A stretch of DNA of 64,000 bases from Stutzerimonas stutzeri (GTDB lineage: Bacteria > Pseudomonadota > Gammaproteobacteria > Pseudomonadales > Pseudomonadaceae). The notes beneath the pieces were generated by a model. That model had not been told where the DNA came from. It saw only the letters and a list, made by a program, of their open reading frames with translations, and searched no databases. Below are positions 45,093-53,247 of the stretch, piece by piece. The stretch is taken from the NCBI RefSeq assembly GCF_024451105.1, contig NZ_JANGEY010000001.1:124001-188000 (forward strand). The letters are read 5' to 3'. The position numbers and the translations under genes are program-made. Positions within the stretch are counted from its first letter, which is position 1. Each line of letters starts with the position of its first letter.

Positions 45093-45191
45093 ATGCAACA
45101 GCTCAAGCAACTGCTCCAGCAGATCCGCCGCCAGCCGCCGCAGAGCGTCGACGCCCCCGACGAGCGGCACCCCAACTTCTGGATGTACTGA
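45093..45191 (+). CDS. Very small protein (32 residues), unannotated type
   Basis: ATG at 45093 with GGGAGAG seven bases upstream and a stop at 45189-45191. It starts with a glutamine/leucine-rich amphipathic stretch (QQLKQLLQQIRRQPPQS) and ends with HPNFWMY. It lies after the fumarase terminator and converges on the cardiolipin synthase gene, so it would be its own transcript. The good ribosome site and the compositional difference from random GC-rich frames support it; no homologue is known to me. Confidence 0.5.
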   Translation: MQQLKQLLQQIRRQPPQSVDAPDERHPNFWMY

Positions 45192-45199
45192 GCCGCCGC

Positions 45200-46354
45200 T
45201 CAGCGCCAGCGGTCCATCAGGTTCACCACCAGACGATCCAGCCAGCCCCACAGACGCTGCGAGATGCGCATGGCCAGCGGCCGGGCACGCCAGTCGTCGA
45301 GGTCGATCTCGCGGCTGCGGGCGAAGTCGCTGGCGAAGCTCTGCAACAGCGCGGCGCTCAGTTCGGGGTCGTGGGCCTCGAGATTGGCCTCGAGGTTGAA
45401 GCGCAGGGTCCAGTGATCGAAGTTGCAGGAGCCGATGCTGGTCCAGTCGTCGACCAGCACCGCCTTGAGGTGCAGGAAGCACGGCTGGTACTCGAAGATC
45501 CGCACCCCGCTCCTCAGCAGCCGCGGATAGTAGCGCTGGCCGGCGTAGCGTACCGGCGCGTGGTCGGTGAGCCGACTGGCGAGCAGCAGGCGCACGTCCA
45601 CGCCGCGCTCGGCGGCCTTGCGCAGCGCCTTGCGGACCCGCCAGCTGGGCAGGAAGTAGGGGGTGGCCAGCCAGATGCGCTCGCGGGCGTGGCCGAGGTT
45701 GCGCAGCAGCGAGCGCAGGATGTCGCGGTGCTGCACGGCATCGGCATAGGCCACCCGGCCGAGCCCTACCCCGGGCAGCGGTCGCGGCGGCAGCTGTGCA
45801 GGCGGCCGCACGTGCGGTCGCCAGGCGCAATCCTCGCCGCAGGCCTGCCACTGGCGCTCGAACAGGGTCTGCCAGTCGGCCACCAGCGGCCCGCCCACCT
45901 CCACCATCAGTTCGTGCCAGAGCGGCGCCGAGGGATGCGGCTGCCAGAAGTCGTCGGTCGCACCGGTGCCGCCGACCCAGGCGTGCTGCTGGTCGACCAG
46001 CAGCAGCTTGCGATGGTCGCGGTACAGGTTGCGCAGGCCCTGCCGCCAGCCGAGCGGATTGTAGAAGCGCAGCTCGACGCCGGCCTGGCGCAGCTGCGTC
46101 GCCAGCCGCGTACTCAGCCCGCGACAGCCGAAGGCGTCGAACAGACAGCGCACCGTCACGCCGCGGCCCGCCGCCCGTCCCAGGCACTCGAACAGCTGCT
46201 CGGCGCAGGCTCCGGACTCGACCAGATACAGCTCCAGCGCCACCTCGCGCTCGGCCCCCTCGATGGCCTCGAGCATGCGCGGGAAGAACCGCTCGCCGTC
46301 GATCAGCAGCTGGAAGCGGTTGCCGGCGCGCCAGGGGAAGACCGTCGGATTCAT
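45200..46354 (-). CDS. clsB: Phospholipase D-type cardiolipin synthase
   Basis: 384 residues with two HKD motifs: RDHRKLLLVDQQHAWVGG in the N-terminal half and FLHLKAVLVDDWTSIGSCNF in the C-terminal half. The absence of N-terminal membrane helices and the length match ClsB rather than ClsA. Transfers phosphatidyl groups to make cardiolipin at the inner membrane. Confidence 0.88.
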   Translation of the reverse strand: MNPTVFPWRAGNRFQLLIDGERFFPRMLEAIEGAEREVALELYLVESGACAEQLFECLGRAAGRGVTVRCLFDAFGCRGLSTRLATQLRQAGVELRFYNPLGWRQGLRNLYRDHRKLLLVDQQHAWVGGTGATDDFWQPHPSAPLWHELMVEVGGPLVADWQTLFERQWQACGEDCAWRPHVRPPAQLPPRPLPGVGLGRVAYADAVQHRDILRSLLRNLGHARERIWLATPYFLPSWRVRKALRKAAERGVDVRLLLASRLTDHAPVRYAGQRYYPRLLRSGVRIFEYQPCFLHLKAVLVDDWTSIGSCNFDHWTLRFNLEANLEAHDPELSAALLQSFASDFARSREIDLDDWRARPLAMRISQRLWGWLDRLVVNLMDRWR

Positions 46355-46476
46355 GACGCGCGGGGATCGGAACTGGACTGGCGGGACTCGCGGAGCATCG
46401 GCTTCTCGTGCGCTGACTGGCTCAGCGCACCATAGCCGGCCGTTCGTCGGGGCTCAAGGCGGACGGTCCAAAACGA

Positions 46477-46512
46477 CGACGCCGGCGTGCCCGAGGGGCA
46501 GCGCCGGCGTCG
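46477..46512 (-). terminator. Rho-independent terminator after the di-iron MBL gene
   Basis: CGACGCCGGCG (46477-46487) pairs with CGCCGGCGTCG (46502-46512). On the minus strand the stem is followed by CGTTTTGG (46476-46469), a short U-run. Confidence 0.75.
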
Positions 46513-46531
46513 CGACGGGAGCGCCGAGCGA

Positions 46532-47317
46532 TCAGCGCGGCAGGGCGTAGTCGGCCGGCCCCATCAGGTCCAGACCGCACTCCAGCTGGCTGATCCAGTC
46601 GAGAAAGGCGTTGATCATCGCCTTGCCGATGAAGGGACGGCCGTGCTGCGGCACGATCATCTCCACGTCCATCTTGCGCACCATGTCGGCCCACAGGCGG
46701 CAGACCTTGTTGCTGGCCATGTAGCGGCGGTGGAAGCCCTCCATGCTCGACAGGTGGGCGGCGAAGTCGCTGACCGGCTGGGCGTCCTCGACCAGCGAGG
46801 CGCCCATGTCGCCGGAGAACAGGATCTTGCTGACCGGGTCGTAGAGCTGGAAGTTGCCCACCGAGTGCAGGAAGTGCGCCGGCACCGCCTTGAGCTGGCA
46901 GTTGCCCAGCGGCAGCGACTGGCCGCGGTCGGGCAGCGCGATGATCCGGTCGTAGGTGGAGATGCCGTGGCTGACGGCCAGGTAGTTGGCGGTCAGGTGC
47001 GGCAGGAAGCGCGCCCACAGGCGCGAGCAGATGACCTTGGCCTTGGTGTGCAGCAGCCACTTGTCCAGCGCGGCGATGATGTCCGGGTCCTGGTGCGAGG
47101 CGAAGATGTAGGTCAGCTCCTGCACCGGAATGTGCTTGGACAGCTCCAGCGACAGCGGGGTGTAGGTCAGGTCGCCGCCCGGATCGAGCAGCATGTATTG
47201 CTCGTTGTCGACGATCAGGAACTGGTTGGTCTGCACCCCTTCGCCGGTGACCAGATCATCGAAACACAGGCACTGGTGGGTGCCGTTATCAAACAGGACT
47301 ATGGGCTCGCGACGCAT
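46532..47317 (-). CDS. MBL-fold di-iron protein (ODP/flavodiiron-like, no flavin domain)
   Basis: 261 residues with GAGGT upstream of the ATG at 47317. It resembles the metallo-lactamase half of flavodiiron proteins. The metal motif is SHQDPDII (His75, Asp77, Asp79) instead of the usual HxExDH, with His148/His151, Asp170 (LFSGDMGAS) and His225 (VPQHGRPF) as further ligands. Such oxygen-binding di-iron proteins can sense or reduce oxygen; without a flavodoxin domain a sensor or partner-dependent role is likelier. An Anr-like half-palindrome upstream (47373-47386) suits oxygen regulation. Confidence 0.8.
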   Translation of the reverse strand: MRREPIVLFDNGTHQCLCFDDLVTGEGVQTNQFLIVDNEQYMLLDPGGDLTYTPLSLELSKHIPVQELTYIFASHQDPDIIAALDKWLLHTKAKVICSRLWARFLPHLTANYLAVSHGISTYDRIIALPDRGQSLPLGNCQLKAVPAHFLHSVGNFQLYDPVSKILFSGDMGASLVEDAQPVSDFAAHLSSMEGFHRRYMASNKVCRLWADMVRKMDVEMIVPQHGRPFIGKAMINAFLDWISQLECGLDLMGPADYALPR

Positions 47318-47372
47318 GGCTACCTCGAATTCTTGGTTTGGCGGAGCTTAGCGGGGCCGTGCGGCAAGTTCA

Positions 47373-47386
47373 CTGACTTGCATCAA
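47373..47386 (-). promoter_or_regulatory. Candidate Anr/FNR site upstream of the di-iron MBL gene
   Basis: CTGACTTGCATCAA matches TTGAT-N4-ATCAA at eight of ten bases. A centre at -41.5 puts the start near 47338, 21 bases before the ATG, with TAAGCT on the minus strand at the -10 position. The 10-mer TGACTTGCAT also occurs next to the box upstream of 22068. Confidence 0.42.
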
Positions 47387-47565
47387 ACGCGCCTGCGCCG
47401 CGACTTCGCCGGCGGCCGGAGCACTCTACGCCGGCGTACGGCGGGCGCGTTGCGCGGCCGGTCACAGAAGCATCACCGCCGCGTCACCGCGCCGACATCC
47501 GGGCTTGCCAGCATGAGCCGGCACACAACAAGCCAGCGGCCGCCAAGGCTGCCCGGAGGTTCTGC

Positions 47566-48321
47566 ATGTCCGCCCCTGCACTATCCCGCGATGCCAGCCC
47601 CACCCGTCGCCTGCAGGCCGAACGCCTGCACGGCACCGAAGCCCTGCTCGAAGCCCAGGCCCTGCGCTACCGGGTGTTCGGCGCGGAGTTCGGCGCCCGC
47701 CTGGAAGGCGCCGAGCTGGGCCTGGACTGCGACGGCTTCGACGTCCACTGCAGCCACCTGGGCGTGCGCGACCTCGCCAGCGGCGAGCTGGTCGCCACCA
47801 CCCGCCTGCTCGACCATGCCACCGCGCGCAAGCTGGGCCGCTTCTACAGCGAGGACGAATTCCGCCTGCACGGCCTCGGCAGGCTCGACGGCCCGACCCT
47901 GGAGATCGGCCGCACCTGCGTCGCCGCCGCCTACCGCAACGGCGCCACCATCGCCGTGCTGTGGGGCGCGCTGGCGGAGATCCTCAACGAGGGCGGCTAC
48001 CGCTACCTGATGGGTTGCGCCAGCATCCCCATGCGCGACGGCGGCATCCAGGCCCGTGCAGTGATGCAGCGCCTGCGCGAACGCCACCTGTGCACCGAGC
48101 ACCTGCGCGCCGAGCCGCGCCAGCCGCTGCCGCCGCTGAGCGTGCCGGACAACCTCACCGCCGAGCTGCCGCCGCTGCTCAAGGCCTACATGCGTCTGGG
48201 CGCGAAGATCTGCGGCGAGCCGTGCTGGGACCCGGACTTCCAGGTCGCCGACGTGTTCATCCTGCTCAAGCGCGACGAACTCTGCCCGCGCTACGCCCGC
48301 CACTTCAAGGCGGCCGGCTGA
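47566..48321 (+). CDS. olsB: Ornithine-lipid synthesis N-acyltransferase
   Basis: 251 residues with GGAGG upstream. The OlsB/GNAT-like region is [40 protein letters not shown] and [12 protein letters not shown]. Transfers a 3-hydroxyacyl chain from ACP to ornithine, giving lyso-ornithine lipid. olsA starts on its stop codon, so the pair is translationally coupled. In P. aeruginosa olsBA is induced by phosphate limitation; I did not find a clear Pho box in the 248-base upstream gap. Confidence 0.92.
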   Translation: MSAPALSRDASPTRRLQAERLHGTEALLEAQALRYRVFGAEFGARLEGAELGLDCDGFDVHCSHLGVRDLASGELVATTRLLDHATARKLGRFYSEDEFRLHGLGRLDGPTLEIGRTCVAAAYRNGATIAVLWGALAEILNEGGYRYLMGCASIPMRDGGIQARAVMQRLRERHLCTEHLRAEPRQPLPPLSVPDNLTAELPPLLKAYMRLGAKICGEPCWDPDFQVADVFILLKRDELCPRYARHFKAAG

Positions 48322-49094
48322 TGCGCCGCCTGCGCCTGTACCTGCGCCTGCTGCGCCTGGGCGCCGTGCTCGGCGAGGGCGCGCTGTTCGCCGCCTGGGT
48401 CGGCCTGCGCGAGCGCCTGGGCGGTGCGCCGCTGGCGCTGCGCCAGCGCCTGACCTGGCGCTTCATGCGCCACCTGCAGGCCGCCCTGCCGTTCGGCGTC
48501 CGGGTGCACGGCCGGCTGCCGGACACGCCGGTACTGTGGCTGGCCAACCACGTGTCCTGGGTCGACATCGCCGTGCTCGGCGCCCTGCGCCCGCTGTCGT
48601 TCCTCGCCAAGGCAGAGGTGGCCACCTGGCCGCTGGCCGGCTGGCTGGCCCGCCAGGCCGGCACCCTGTTCATCCGCCGCGGCGGCGGCGACAGCCTGGA
48701 CCTCGGCCGCCAGATGGCCGGACACCTGCAGCACGGCTGCCACCTGGCGATCTTCCCCGAGGGCACCAGCTCCGATGGCAGCGGCGTGCTGCGCTTCCAC
48801 CCGCGCCTGCTGGCCGCCGCCGTCGACAGCGGCGCCGCCGTGCAGCCGGTGGCGCTGCGTTACCGACGCGCCGGCGCGCGCGACGAACTGGTGCCCTTCG
48901 TCGGCGACGACGAGCTGCCCGCCCACCTGCTGCGCCTGCTGGCCGCCGAGCGCGCCGTGGTGGAGGTCACCCTGCTCGAACCGATCGCCGTGACCGGTCT
49001 CGCCCGCAGCGAACTGGCGCGCCGCGCCCATGCGGCCATCGCCGCGGTGGTCGACGGCGAGGCGGTGATGCGGCAGCAGGCGCAGGCGGCCTGA
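48321..49094 (+). CDS. olsA: Lyso-ornithine lipid O-acyltransferase
   Basis: 257 residues. The ATG overlaps the olsB TGA by one base. The PlsC-type motifs NHVSWVD (NHx4D) and FPEGTSSDGS are intact, with an N-terminal hydrophobic helix. Adds the second acyl chain to make ornithine lipid at the inner membrane. Confidence 0.92.
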   Translation: MRRLRLYLRLLRLGAVLGEGALFAAWVGLRERLGGAPLALRQRLTWRFMRHLQAALPFGVRVHGRLPDTPVLWLANHVSWVDIAVLGALRPLSFLAKAEVATWPLAGWLARQAGTLFIRRGGGDSLDLGRQMAGHLQHGCHLAIFPEGTSSDGSGVLRFHPRLLAAAVDSGAAVQPVALRYRRAGARDELVPFVGDDELPAHLLRLLAAERAVVEVTLLEPIAVTGLARSELARRAHAAIAAVVDGEAVMRQQAQAA

Positions 49095-49095
49095 G

Positions 49096-49674
49096 TCAGC
49101 CCGCGCGCGCCGCCCGGGCGAAGGCGCTCAGTTCGGGGTAGAAGGTGCGGAAGTCGTCGAGCAGCCAGGGATACAGGCGCTCCAGCTCGGCCAACGCGCC
49201 GTCCAGCGCCGCGGGCCGCGACAGGCGCCGCTGCAGGTTGGCCAGTACCCGCTCGAGCACGGCGAACTCGCGGTAGCCGCCCAGCCAGTCCTGTTCGGCC
49301 ATGCGCGGGGCGATCAGCGCCAGTCGCCCCGGCAGCTCGGTCTCGGTCGCCAGCACCGCGTACACCCGCGCGCTGAAGCACTGCAGCGGCTCGTCGGCGT
49401 AGTCGTCCCAGCGACTGGCCAGGCAGTGGTCGAAGAACAGGTCGAGGAGGATGCCGGCGTAGCGCCGACGCTCGGCGGGAAAGCGCGCCACCGCCACGCG
49501 CACCGCGGGATGCCGGTCGGTGAAGGCGTCGATGCGCCGGTGCAGGCGGATGGCCGCCTCGACCTCCGGGGCGAAGCGCCCGTCCAGCGGTCCCTTGACG
49601 AAATCGCCGTACAGGCTGCCGAGCAGTTGCCCCGGCCGCGGACCGCCGAGGTGCAGGTGGGCAAGGTAGTTCAT
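49096..49674 (-). CDS. acpH: Acyl-carrier-protein phosphodiesterase
   Basis: 192 residues, the AcpH length. MNYLAHLHLGG, GSLYGDFVKGP and FTDRHPAVR are the conserved HD-like motifs, and LLDLFFDHCLASRWDDYA holds the later metal ligands. Removes 4'-phosphopantetheine from ACP. Converges with olsA, one base apart. Confidence 0.9.
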   Translation of the reverse strand: MNYLAHLHLGGPRPGQLLGSLYGDFVKGPLDGRFAPEVEAAIRLHRRIDAFTDRHPAVRVAVARFPAERRRYAGILLDLFFDHCLASRWDDYADEPLQCFSARVYAVLATETELPGRLALIAPRMAEQDWLGGYREFAVLERVLANLQRRLSRPAALDGALAELERLYPWLLDDFRTFYPELSAFARAARAG

Positions 49675-49746
49675 GCGCCCAGCTTACCCCCCTGCCGCGG
49701 CTGTCGGTAGTATGGGCGATCCCTCCGCCGCGCAAGGATACCGACC

Positions 49747-50796
49747 ATGCCGACCCTGTTCGATCCGCTCCAGCTGGGCGACCTGCAGCTGCCCAACCGT
49801 ATCGTCATGGCCCCGCTGACCCGCTGCCGCGCCGAACCCGGACGGGTACCCGGCGCGCTGATGGCCGAGTACTACGCGCAGCGCGCCGGCGCCGGGCTGA
49901 TCGTCAGCGAGGCCACCGCGGTGACGCCGATGGGCGTCGGCTATCCGGACACCCCCGGCATCTGGAGCGAGGCGCAGGTCCGCGGCTGGCAGCGGGTCAC
50001 CGACGCGGTGCACGCCGCCGGCGGGCGCATCTTCCTGCAGCTGTGGCACGTCGGGCGCATCTCCGACCCCTGCTACCTCGGCGGCGCGCTGCCGGTGGCG
50101 CCGAGCGCGGTACGGCCGGCCGGGCATGTCAGCCTGGTCCGTCCCAAGCGCGAGTACGTCACCCCGCGCGCGCTGGAGACGGCCGAGATCGCCGGCGTCG
50201 TCGAGGCCTACCGCCAGGGCGCGGTCAACGCCAGGGCCGCCGGCTTCGACGGCGTGGAGATCCACGGCGCCAACGGCTACCTGCTCGACCAGTTCCTCCA
50301 GGACAGTACCAACCGGCGCAGCGACCAGTACGGCGGCTCGCTGGAAAACCGCGCACGGCTGCTGCTGGAAGTCACCGACGCCTGCATCGACGTGTGGGGC
50401 GCAGGGCGCGTCGGCATGCACCTGGCGCCGCGCGCCGACGCCCACGACATGGGCGACTCCGACCGCGCCGGGACCTTCGCCTACGTCGCCCGCGAGCTGG
50501 GCAGGCGCGGCATCGCCTTCATCTGCGTCCGCGAGCACGCGGGCGACGACAGCCTCGGCCCGCAGCTCAAGCGGGCCTTCGGCGGCGTGTACATCGCCAA
50601 CGAGCGCTTCGACAAGGTGCAGGCCGAGCGTTGGCTGGCCGAGGGCCTGGCCGACGCGGTGGCCTTCGGCATCCCGTTCATCGCCAACCCCGACCTGCCG
50701 GCGCGCCTGGCCGCCGGCGCGCCGCTGAACGCGGCGGACAGCAGCACCTTCTACTCCGGCGGCCCGGCCGGCTACACCGACTATCCGACCCTGTGA
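49747..50796 (+). CDS. xenB: Old Yellow Enzyme family alkene reductase
   Basis: 349 residues. APLTRCRAEPGR, LQLWHVGRISDP, IHGANGYLLDQFLQDSTNRR and SDQYGGSLENR are the FMN- and substrate-binding motifs of the xenobiotic reductase/NemA group. NADPH-dependent reduction of activated alkenes and nitro compounds. In P. aeruginosa the gene at this position is xenB (from memory). Followed by a strong terminator. Confidence 0.9.
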   Translation: MPTLFDPLQLGDLQLPNRIVMAPLTRCRAEPGRVPGALMAEYYAQRAGAGLIVSEATAVTPMGVGYPDTPGIWSEAQVRGWQRVTDAVHAAGGRIFLQLWHVGRISDPCYLGGALPVAPSAVRPAGHVSLVRPKREYVTPRALETAEIAGVVEAYRQGAVNARAAGFDGVEIHGANGYLLDQFLQDSTNRRSDQYGGSLENRARLLLEVTDACIDVWGAGRVGMHLAPRADAHDMGDSDRAGTFAYVARELGRRGIAFICVREHAGDDSLGPQLKRAFGGVYIANERFDKVQAERWLAEGLADAVAFGIPFIANPDLPARLAAGAPLNAADSSTFYSGGPAGYTDYPTL

Positions 50797-50805
50797 CCTC
50801 GCCGA

Positions 50806-50850
50806 GACGAGAAAGCCCCGGTCGCCATCGGCAGCCGGGGCTTTCTCGTC
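50806..50850. terminator. Hairpin between xenB and the coiled-coil gene
   Basis: GACGAGAAAGCCCCGG (50806-50821) pairs perfectly with CCGGGGCTTTCTCGTC (50835-50850), 13-base loop; it serves two convergent genes. Confidence 0.8.
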
Positions 50851-50860
50851 CGCGCTCGGC

Positions 50861-51703
50861 TCAGCGTGCGTCGAGCTGCCGCTGCAGGTCCTGCACCTGG
50901 GCCTGCAGGGTGGTGATGTTGCGGGTCATCTGTGCGCGGAAGGCATCCAGCTCGACGCCGCCGGCCGCCGGGCGGCTGTCCAGCTGGCTGCGCAGCACCA
51001 GCAGGTCGGCCTCCAGACGAGCGATCGCCGGGTTGGGGTTGCCCTGCTTCTTCACTGCCGCGACCTCGCCGGCGAGCCCCTGCAGACGCCCCTCGAGCCG
51101 GCCCAGCTCGTCCTGCGCGATCTTCAGCGCGGCCTGCGCGTCGGCCAGCGCGCCGAGCCGCCCCTGCAGCCCGGCGATGCTGCCCTGCTGCTCGCGCTGC
51201 GCGGCGAGCAGTTGCTCGTCCGCCCCTTGCTGACGCTGCAGCTCGCCGCCCAGCCGCTCGAGAAGGCGCGCCAGCTCGCCCATCCGCTCGTCACCGAGCT
51301 GCAGCCGCTTGCCCTGCTCGGCCAGTTGGCTCTCCAGCTGGCGGATGCGCAGCTTGAGCGCCTCGCTCTCGCTGGTGACGCTGGACTCGGTAGCCACCAC
51401 CTTGCCGGAGATGTCCTTCAGCCGCCCGGCGGCATCCTCGCTGATCCGCGCGAAGCTTTCCTGGGTGGCCACCAGCTGCATCTCCAGACGCGCGACCTGC
51501 TGCTGGCTCCACCAGCCGAGCCCCGCCAGGGCCAACAGCAGTACGCCGCTCGACAGCCAGGGCAACGCGCCGCCCCGCGCCGCGGAACGCGGCAGCGTGC
51601 CCGCCGCGGCGGCGCCCGATGCGACATGGCTGCCGGCCGGCAGGCGGTCATCGGGGGTGAAGCTGGGCAACTGCTCCAGCTCGTCGAGGGCATCGTTACG
51701 CAT
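50861..51703 (-). CDS. Inner-membrane coiled-coil protein
   Basis: 280 residues from the ATG at 51703 (MRNDALDELEQLPSFTPDDR). One membrane helix (LSSGVLLLALAGLGWWSQQQ, about residues 48-67) is followed by some 200 residues of heptad-like coiled coil (ALKLRIRQLESQLAEQGKRL, LERLGGELQRQQGADEQLLA) exposed to the periplasm. No enzymatic motif. It could be an envelope-spanning or cell-division scaffold; function unknown. Divergent from the gene at 51924, with a perfect inverted repeat between them. Confidence 0.82.
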   Translation of the reverse strand: MRNDALDELEQLPSFTPDDRLPAGSHVASGAAAAGTLPRSAARGGALPWLSSGVLLLALAGLGWWSQQQVARLEMQLVATQESFARISEDAAGRLKDISGKVVATESSVTSESEALKLRIRQLESQLAEQGKRLQLGDERMGELARLLERLGGELQRQQGADEQLLAAQREQQGSIAGLQGRLGALADAQAALKIAQDELGRLEGRLQGLAGEVAAVKKQGNPNPAIARLEADLLVLRSQLDSRPAAGGVELDAFRAQMTRNITTLQAQVQDLQRQLDAR

Positions 51704-51780
51704 GGCGGCACAACCTGTGGTGGGAAAGGACAAATCTCGGCTCGCCGCCATTATAAGGCCGCACGAGGCCGCCCGCCGGC

Positions 51781-51815
51781 GCCTCGTTGCGGTGCATGTT
51801 GCACCGCAACGAGGC
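51781..51815. repeat. Perfect 16-bp inverted repeat between divergent genes
   Basis: GCCTCGTTGCGGTGCA (51781-51796) and TGCACCGCAACGAGGC (51800-51815) with a 3-base loop. It sits between the divergent starts at 51703 and 51924, not at a gene end, and has no U-tract. An operator or a structured RNA is as likely as a terminator. Confidence 0.75.
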
Positions 51816-51923
51816 CGGCCGGGCGCGACGGCGGCGGGAAAGGCGCACGACGGCGCTCGGGCAATCTGGTACGGGCCTTGCTTGGTATCGGTCGACGACA
51901 GGAAAGCCCCCAAGGAGACCCCC

Positions 51924-52244
51924 ATGGAACTGAACAAGGCCACCCTCGACTGCATGCAGAAACTGCGCCGTCGCCTGCGCGAGGAACTGGGGACCGACAT
52001 CCACCTCAGCCAGAGCGACGTGGTCAACGCCCTGCTCGCTGCCTGCGAACGGAGCGACTCCGCGGAAACCCGCCGCCTCGGCGCCCAGCTCGCCGAATTG
52101 GCCGGTGCGCCGGACGACGCCGACTCGCCGCGCAAGCGCCCGCTGTACCGCGGCCAGATCCCCACGCCGGAGACCGCCGACGTGCCGGCCCCCGCCGAGG
52201 AGCGCCAGGTGCGCGTCTACCGCGGCCAGCGCATCTACGTCTGA
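51924..52244 (+). CDS. Small hypothetical protein
   Basis: 106 residues from the ATG at 51924 with AAGGAGA upstream. The N-terminal half is helical with a possible ribbon/helix-like pattern (LNKATLDCMQKLRRRLREEL). The C-terminal tail repeats YRGQ (PLYRGQIPTP and VRVYRGQRIYV). No signal or membrane segment. Its end overlaps the end of the convergent argP by ten bases. From memory a hypothetical gene occupies this place in P. aeruginosa too. Confidence 0.75.
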   Translation: MELNKATLDCMQKLRRRLREELGTDIHLSQSDVVNALLAACERSDSAETRRLGAQLAELAGAPDDADSPRKRPLYRGQIPTPETADVPAPAEERQVRVYRGQRIYV

Positions 52245-53149
52245 GCGCGCGGCGCTGCGTCCGCCGCCACCAGCCAACGCCGCGCCGCCCGCTCGACATG
52301 CCGGGTGAGCCGCTCCAGGCGCTCGCCCCCCAGCCGCCAGCTGTGCCAGTACAGCGGCACGTCGACCGGCCGCCCCGGCAGGACCTCCCGCAGCCGCCCG
52401 GCGGCCAGTTGCTCGGCCACCTGCAGCTCCGGAATCAGCCCCCAGCCGAGCCCGGCCTCGGCCATGCGCACGAAGCCCTCCGAGGACGGGCACAGGTGGT
52501 GGAGGAAACCGCCCTCCACGCCCAGCGCGGCCAGGTAGCGGTGCTGCAGACGATCGTCCGGGCCGTAGACGATCGCCGGCACCTGCGCCAGCCGCTCGCC
52601 GTCGAGCGCGCCGGGCAGATGGCGGGCGATGAACGCCGGACTGGCCAGCGCCCGGTAGCGCATCGCGCCCAGCGCCAGGGCACGCGCGCCGGCCACCGGA
52701 CGGGCGCTGGCGCACAGGCAGGCCGCTACCTCGCCGGCGCGCATGCGCCTGAGACCGACCGCCTGATCCTCCACCAGCAGGTCGAGCAGCACGTCCGTCT
52801 CGTCGCAGAAGCCGCCGGCCGCTTCGCTCCACCAGGTCGCCAGGCTGTCGGCGTTCAGCGCCACGCGCAGCCGTTCGCGCTGCCCCTGCTCGTCCAGCGC
52901 CGGCACCCGCTGCAGCAGATCGCCCTCGAGCAGGCGCACCTGCTGCACGTGGTTGAGCAGCCGCTGGCCCAGCTCGGTCGGCTGCGGCGGCGTGCCGCGC
53001 ACCAGCACCGGCTGGCCGAGGCGCATCTCCAGCAGCTTGATGCGCTGCGATACCGCCGACTGCGACAGCCCCAGGCGCTGCGCGGCGCGCTCGAAGCCGG
53101 CCTGTTCCACCACGCTGGCCAGGGCGCTCAGCAGCTTGTAGTCGAGCAT
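52235..53149 (-). CDS. argP: LysR-type regulator ArgP
   Basis: 304 residues. The N-terminal winged helix-turn-helix is FERAAQRLGLSQSAVSQRIK, with the ArgP/IciA-style start MLDYKLLSALASVVEQ. The C-terminal effector-binding domain is complete. Senses arginine/lysine and activates the exporter gene argO, which is divergently transcribed here, exactly as in the known ArgP-ArgO pair. Confidence 0.9.
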   Translation of the reverse strand: MLDYKLLSALASVVEQAGFERAAQRLGLSQSAVSQRIKLLEMRLGQPVLVRGTPPQPTELGQRLLNHVQQVRLLEGDLLQRVPALDEQGQRERLRVALNADSLATWWSEAAGGFCDETDVLLDLLVEDQAVGLRRMRAGEVAACLCASARPVAGARALALGAMRYRALASPAFIARHLPGALDGERLAQVPAIVYGPDDRLQHRYLAALGVEGGFLHHLCPSSEGFVRMAEAGLGWGLIPELQVAEQLAAGRLREVLPGRPVDVPLYWHSWRLGGERLERLTRHVERAARRWLVAADAAPRAQT

Positions 53150-53155
53150 ATCTAT

Positions 53156-53196
53156 TCACCTTATGGGTGATCAGGAGTATTCGTTTCTCTTATACA
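53156..53196 (+). promoter_or_regulatory. argO promoter and probable ArgP operator
   Basis: TCACC (53156-53160) and GGTGA (53166-53170) form an inverted repeat of LysR type. A weak -35 TGATCA (53168-53173), 17-base spacer and -10 TATACA (53191-53196) follow, fitting an activated promoter. Confidence 0.5.
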
Positions 53197-53247
53197 TCCA
53201 GCCCGCCTAGAGTGGCCACCTCCCGATCCTCCCCGGAGTTCCCCGAG

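Noticed and set aside
47318-47565. Pho box upstream of olsBA
   Set aside because: No CTGTCATNNNNCTGTCAT-like direct repeats were found.
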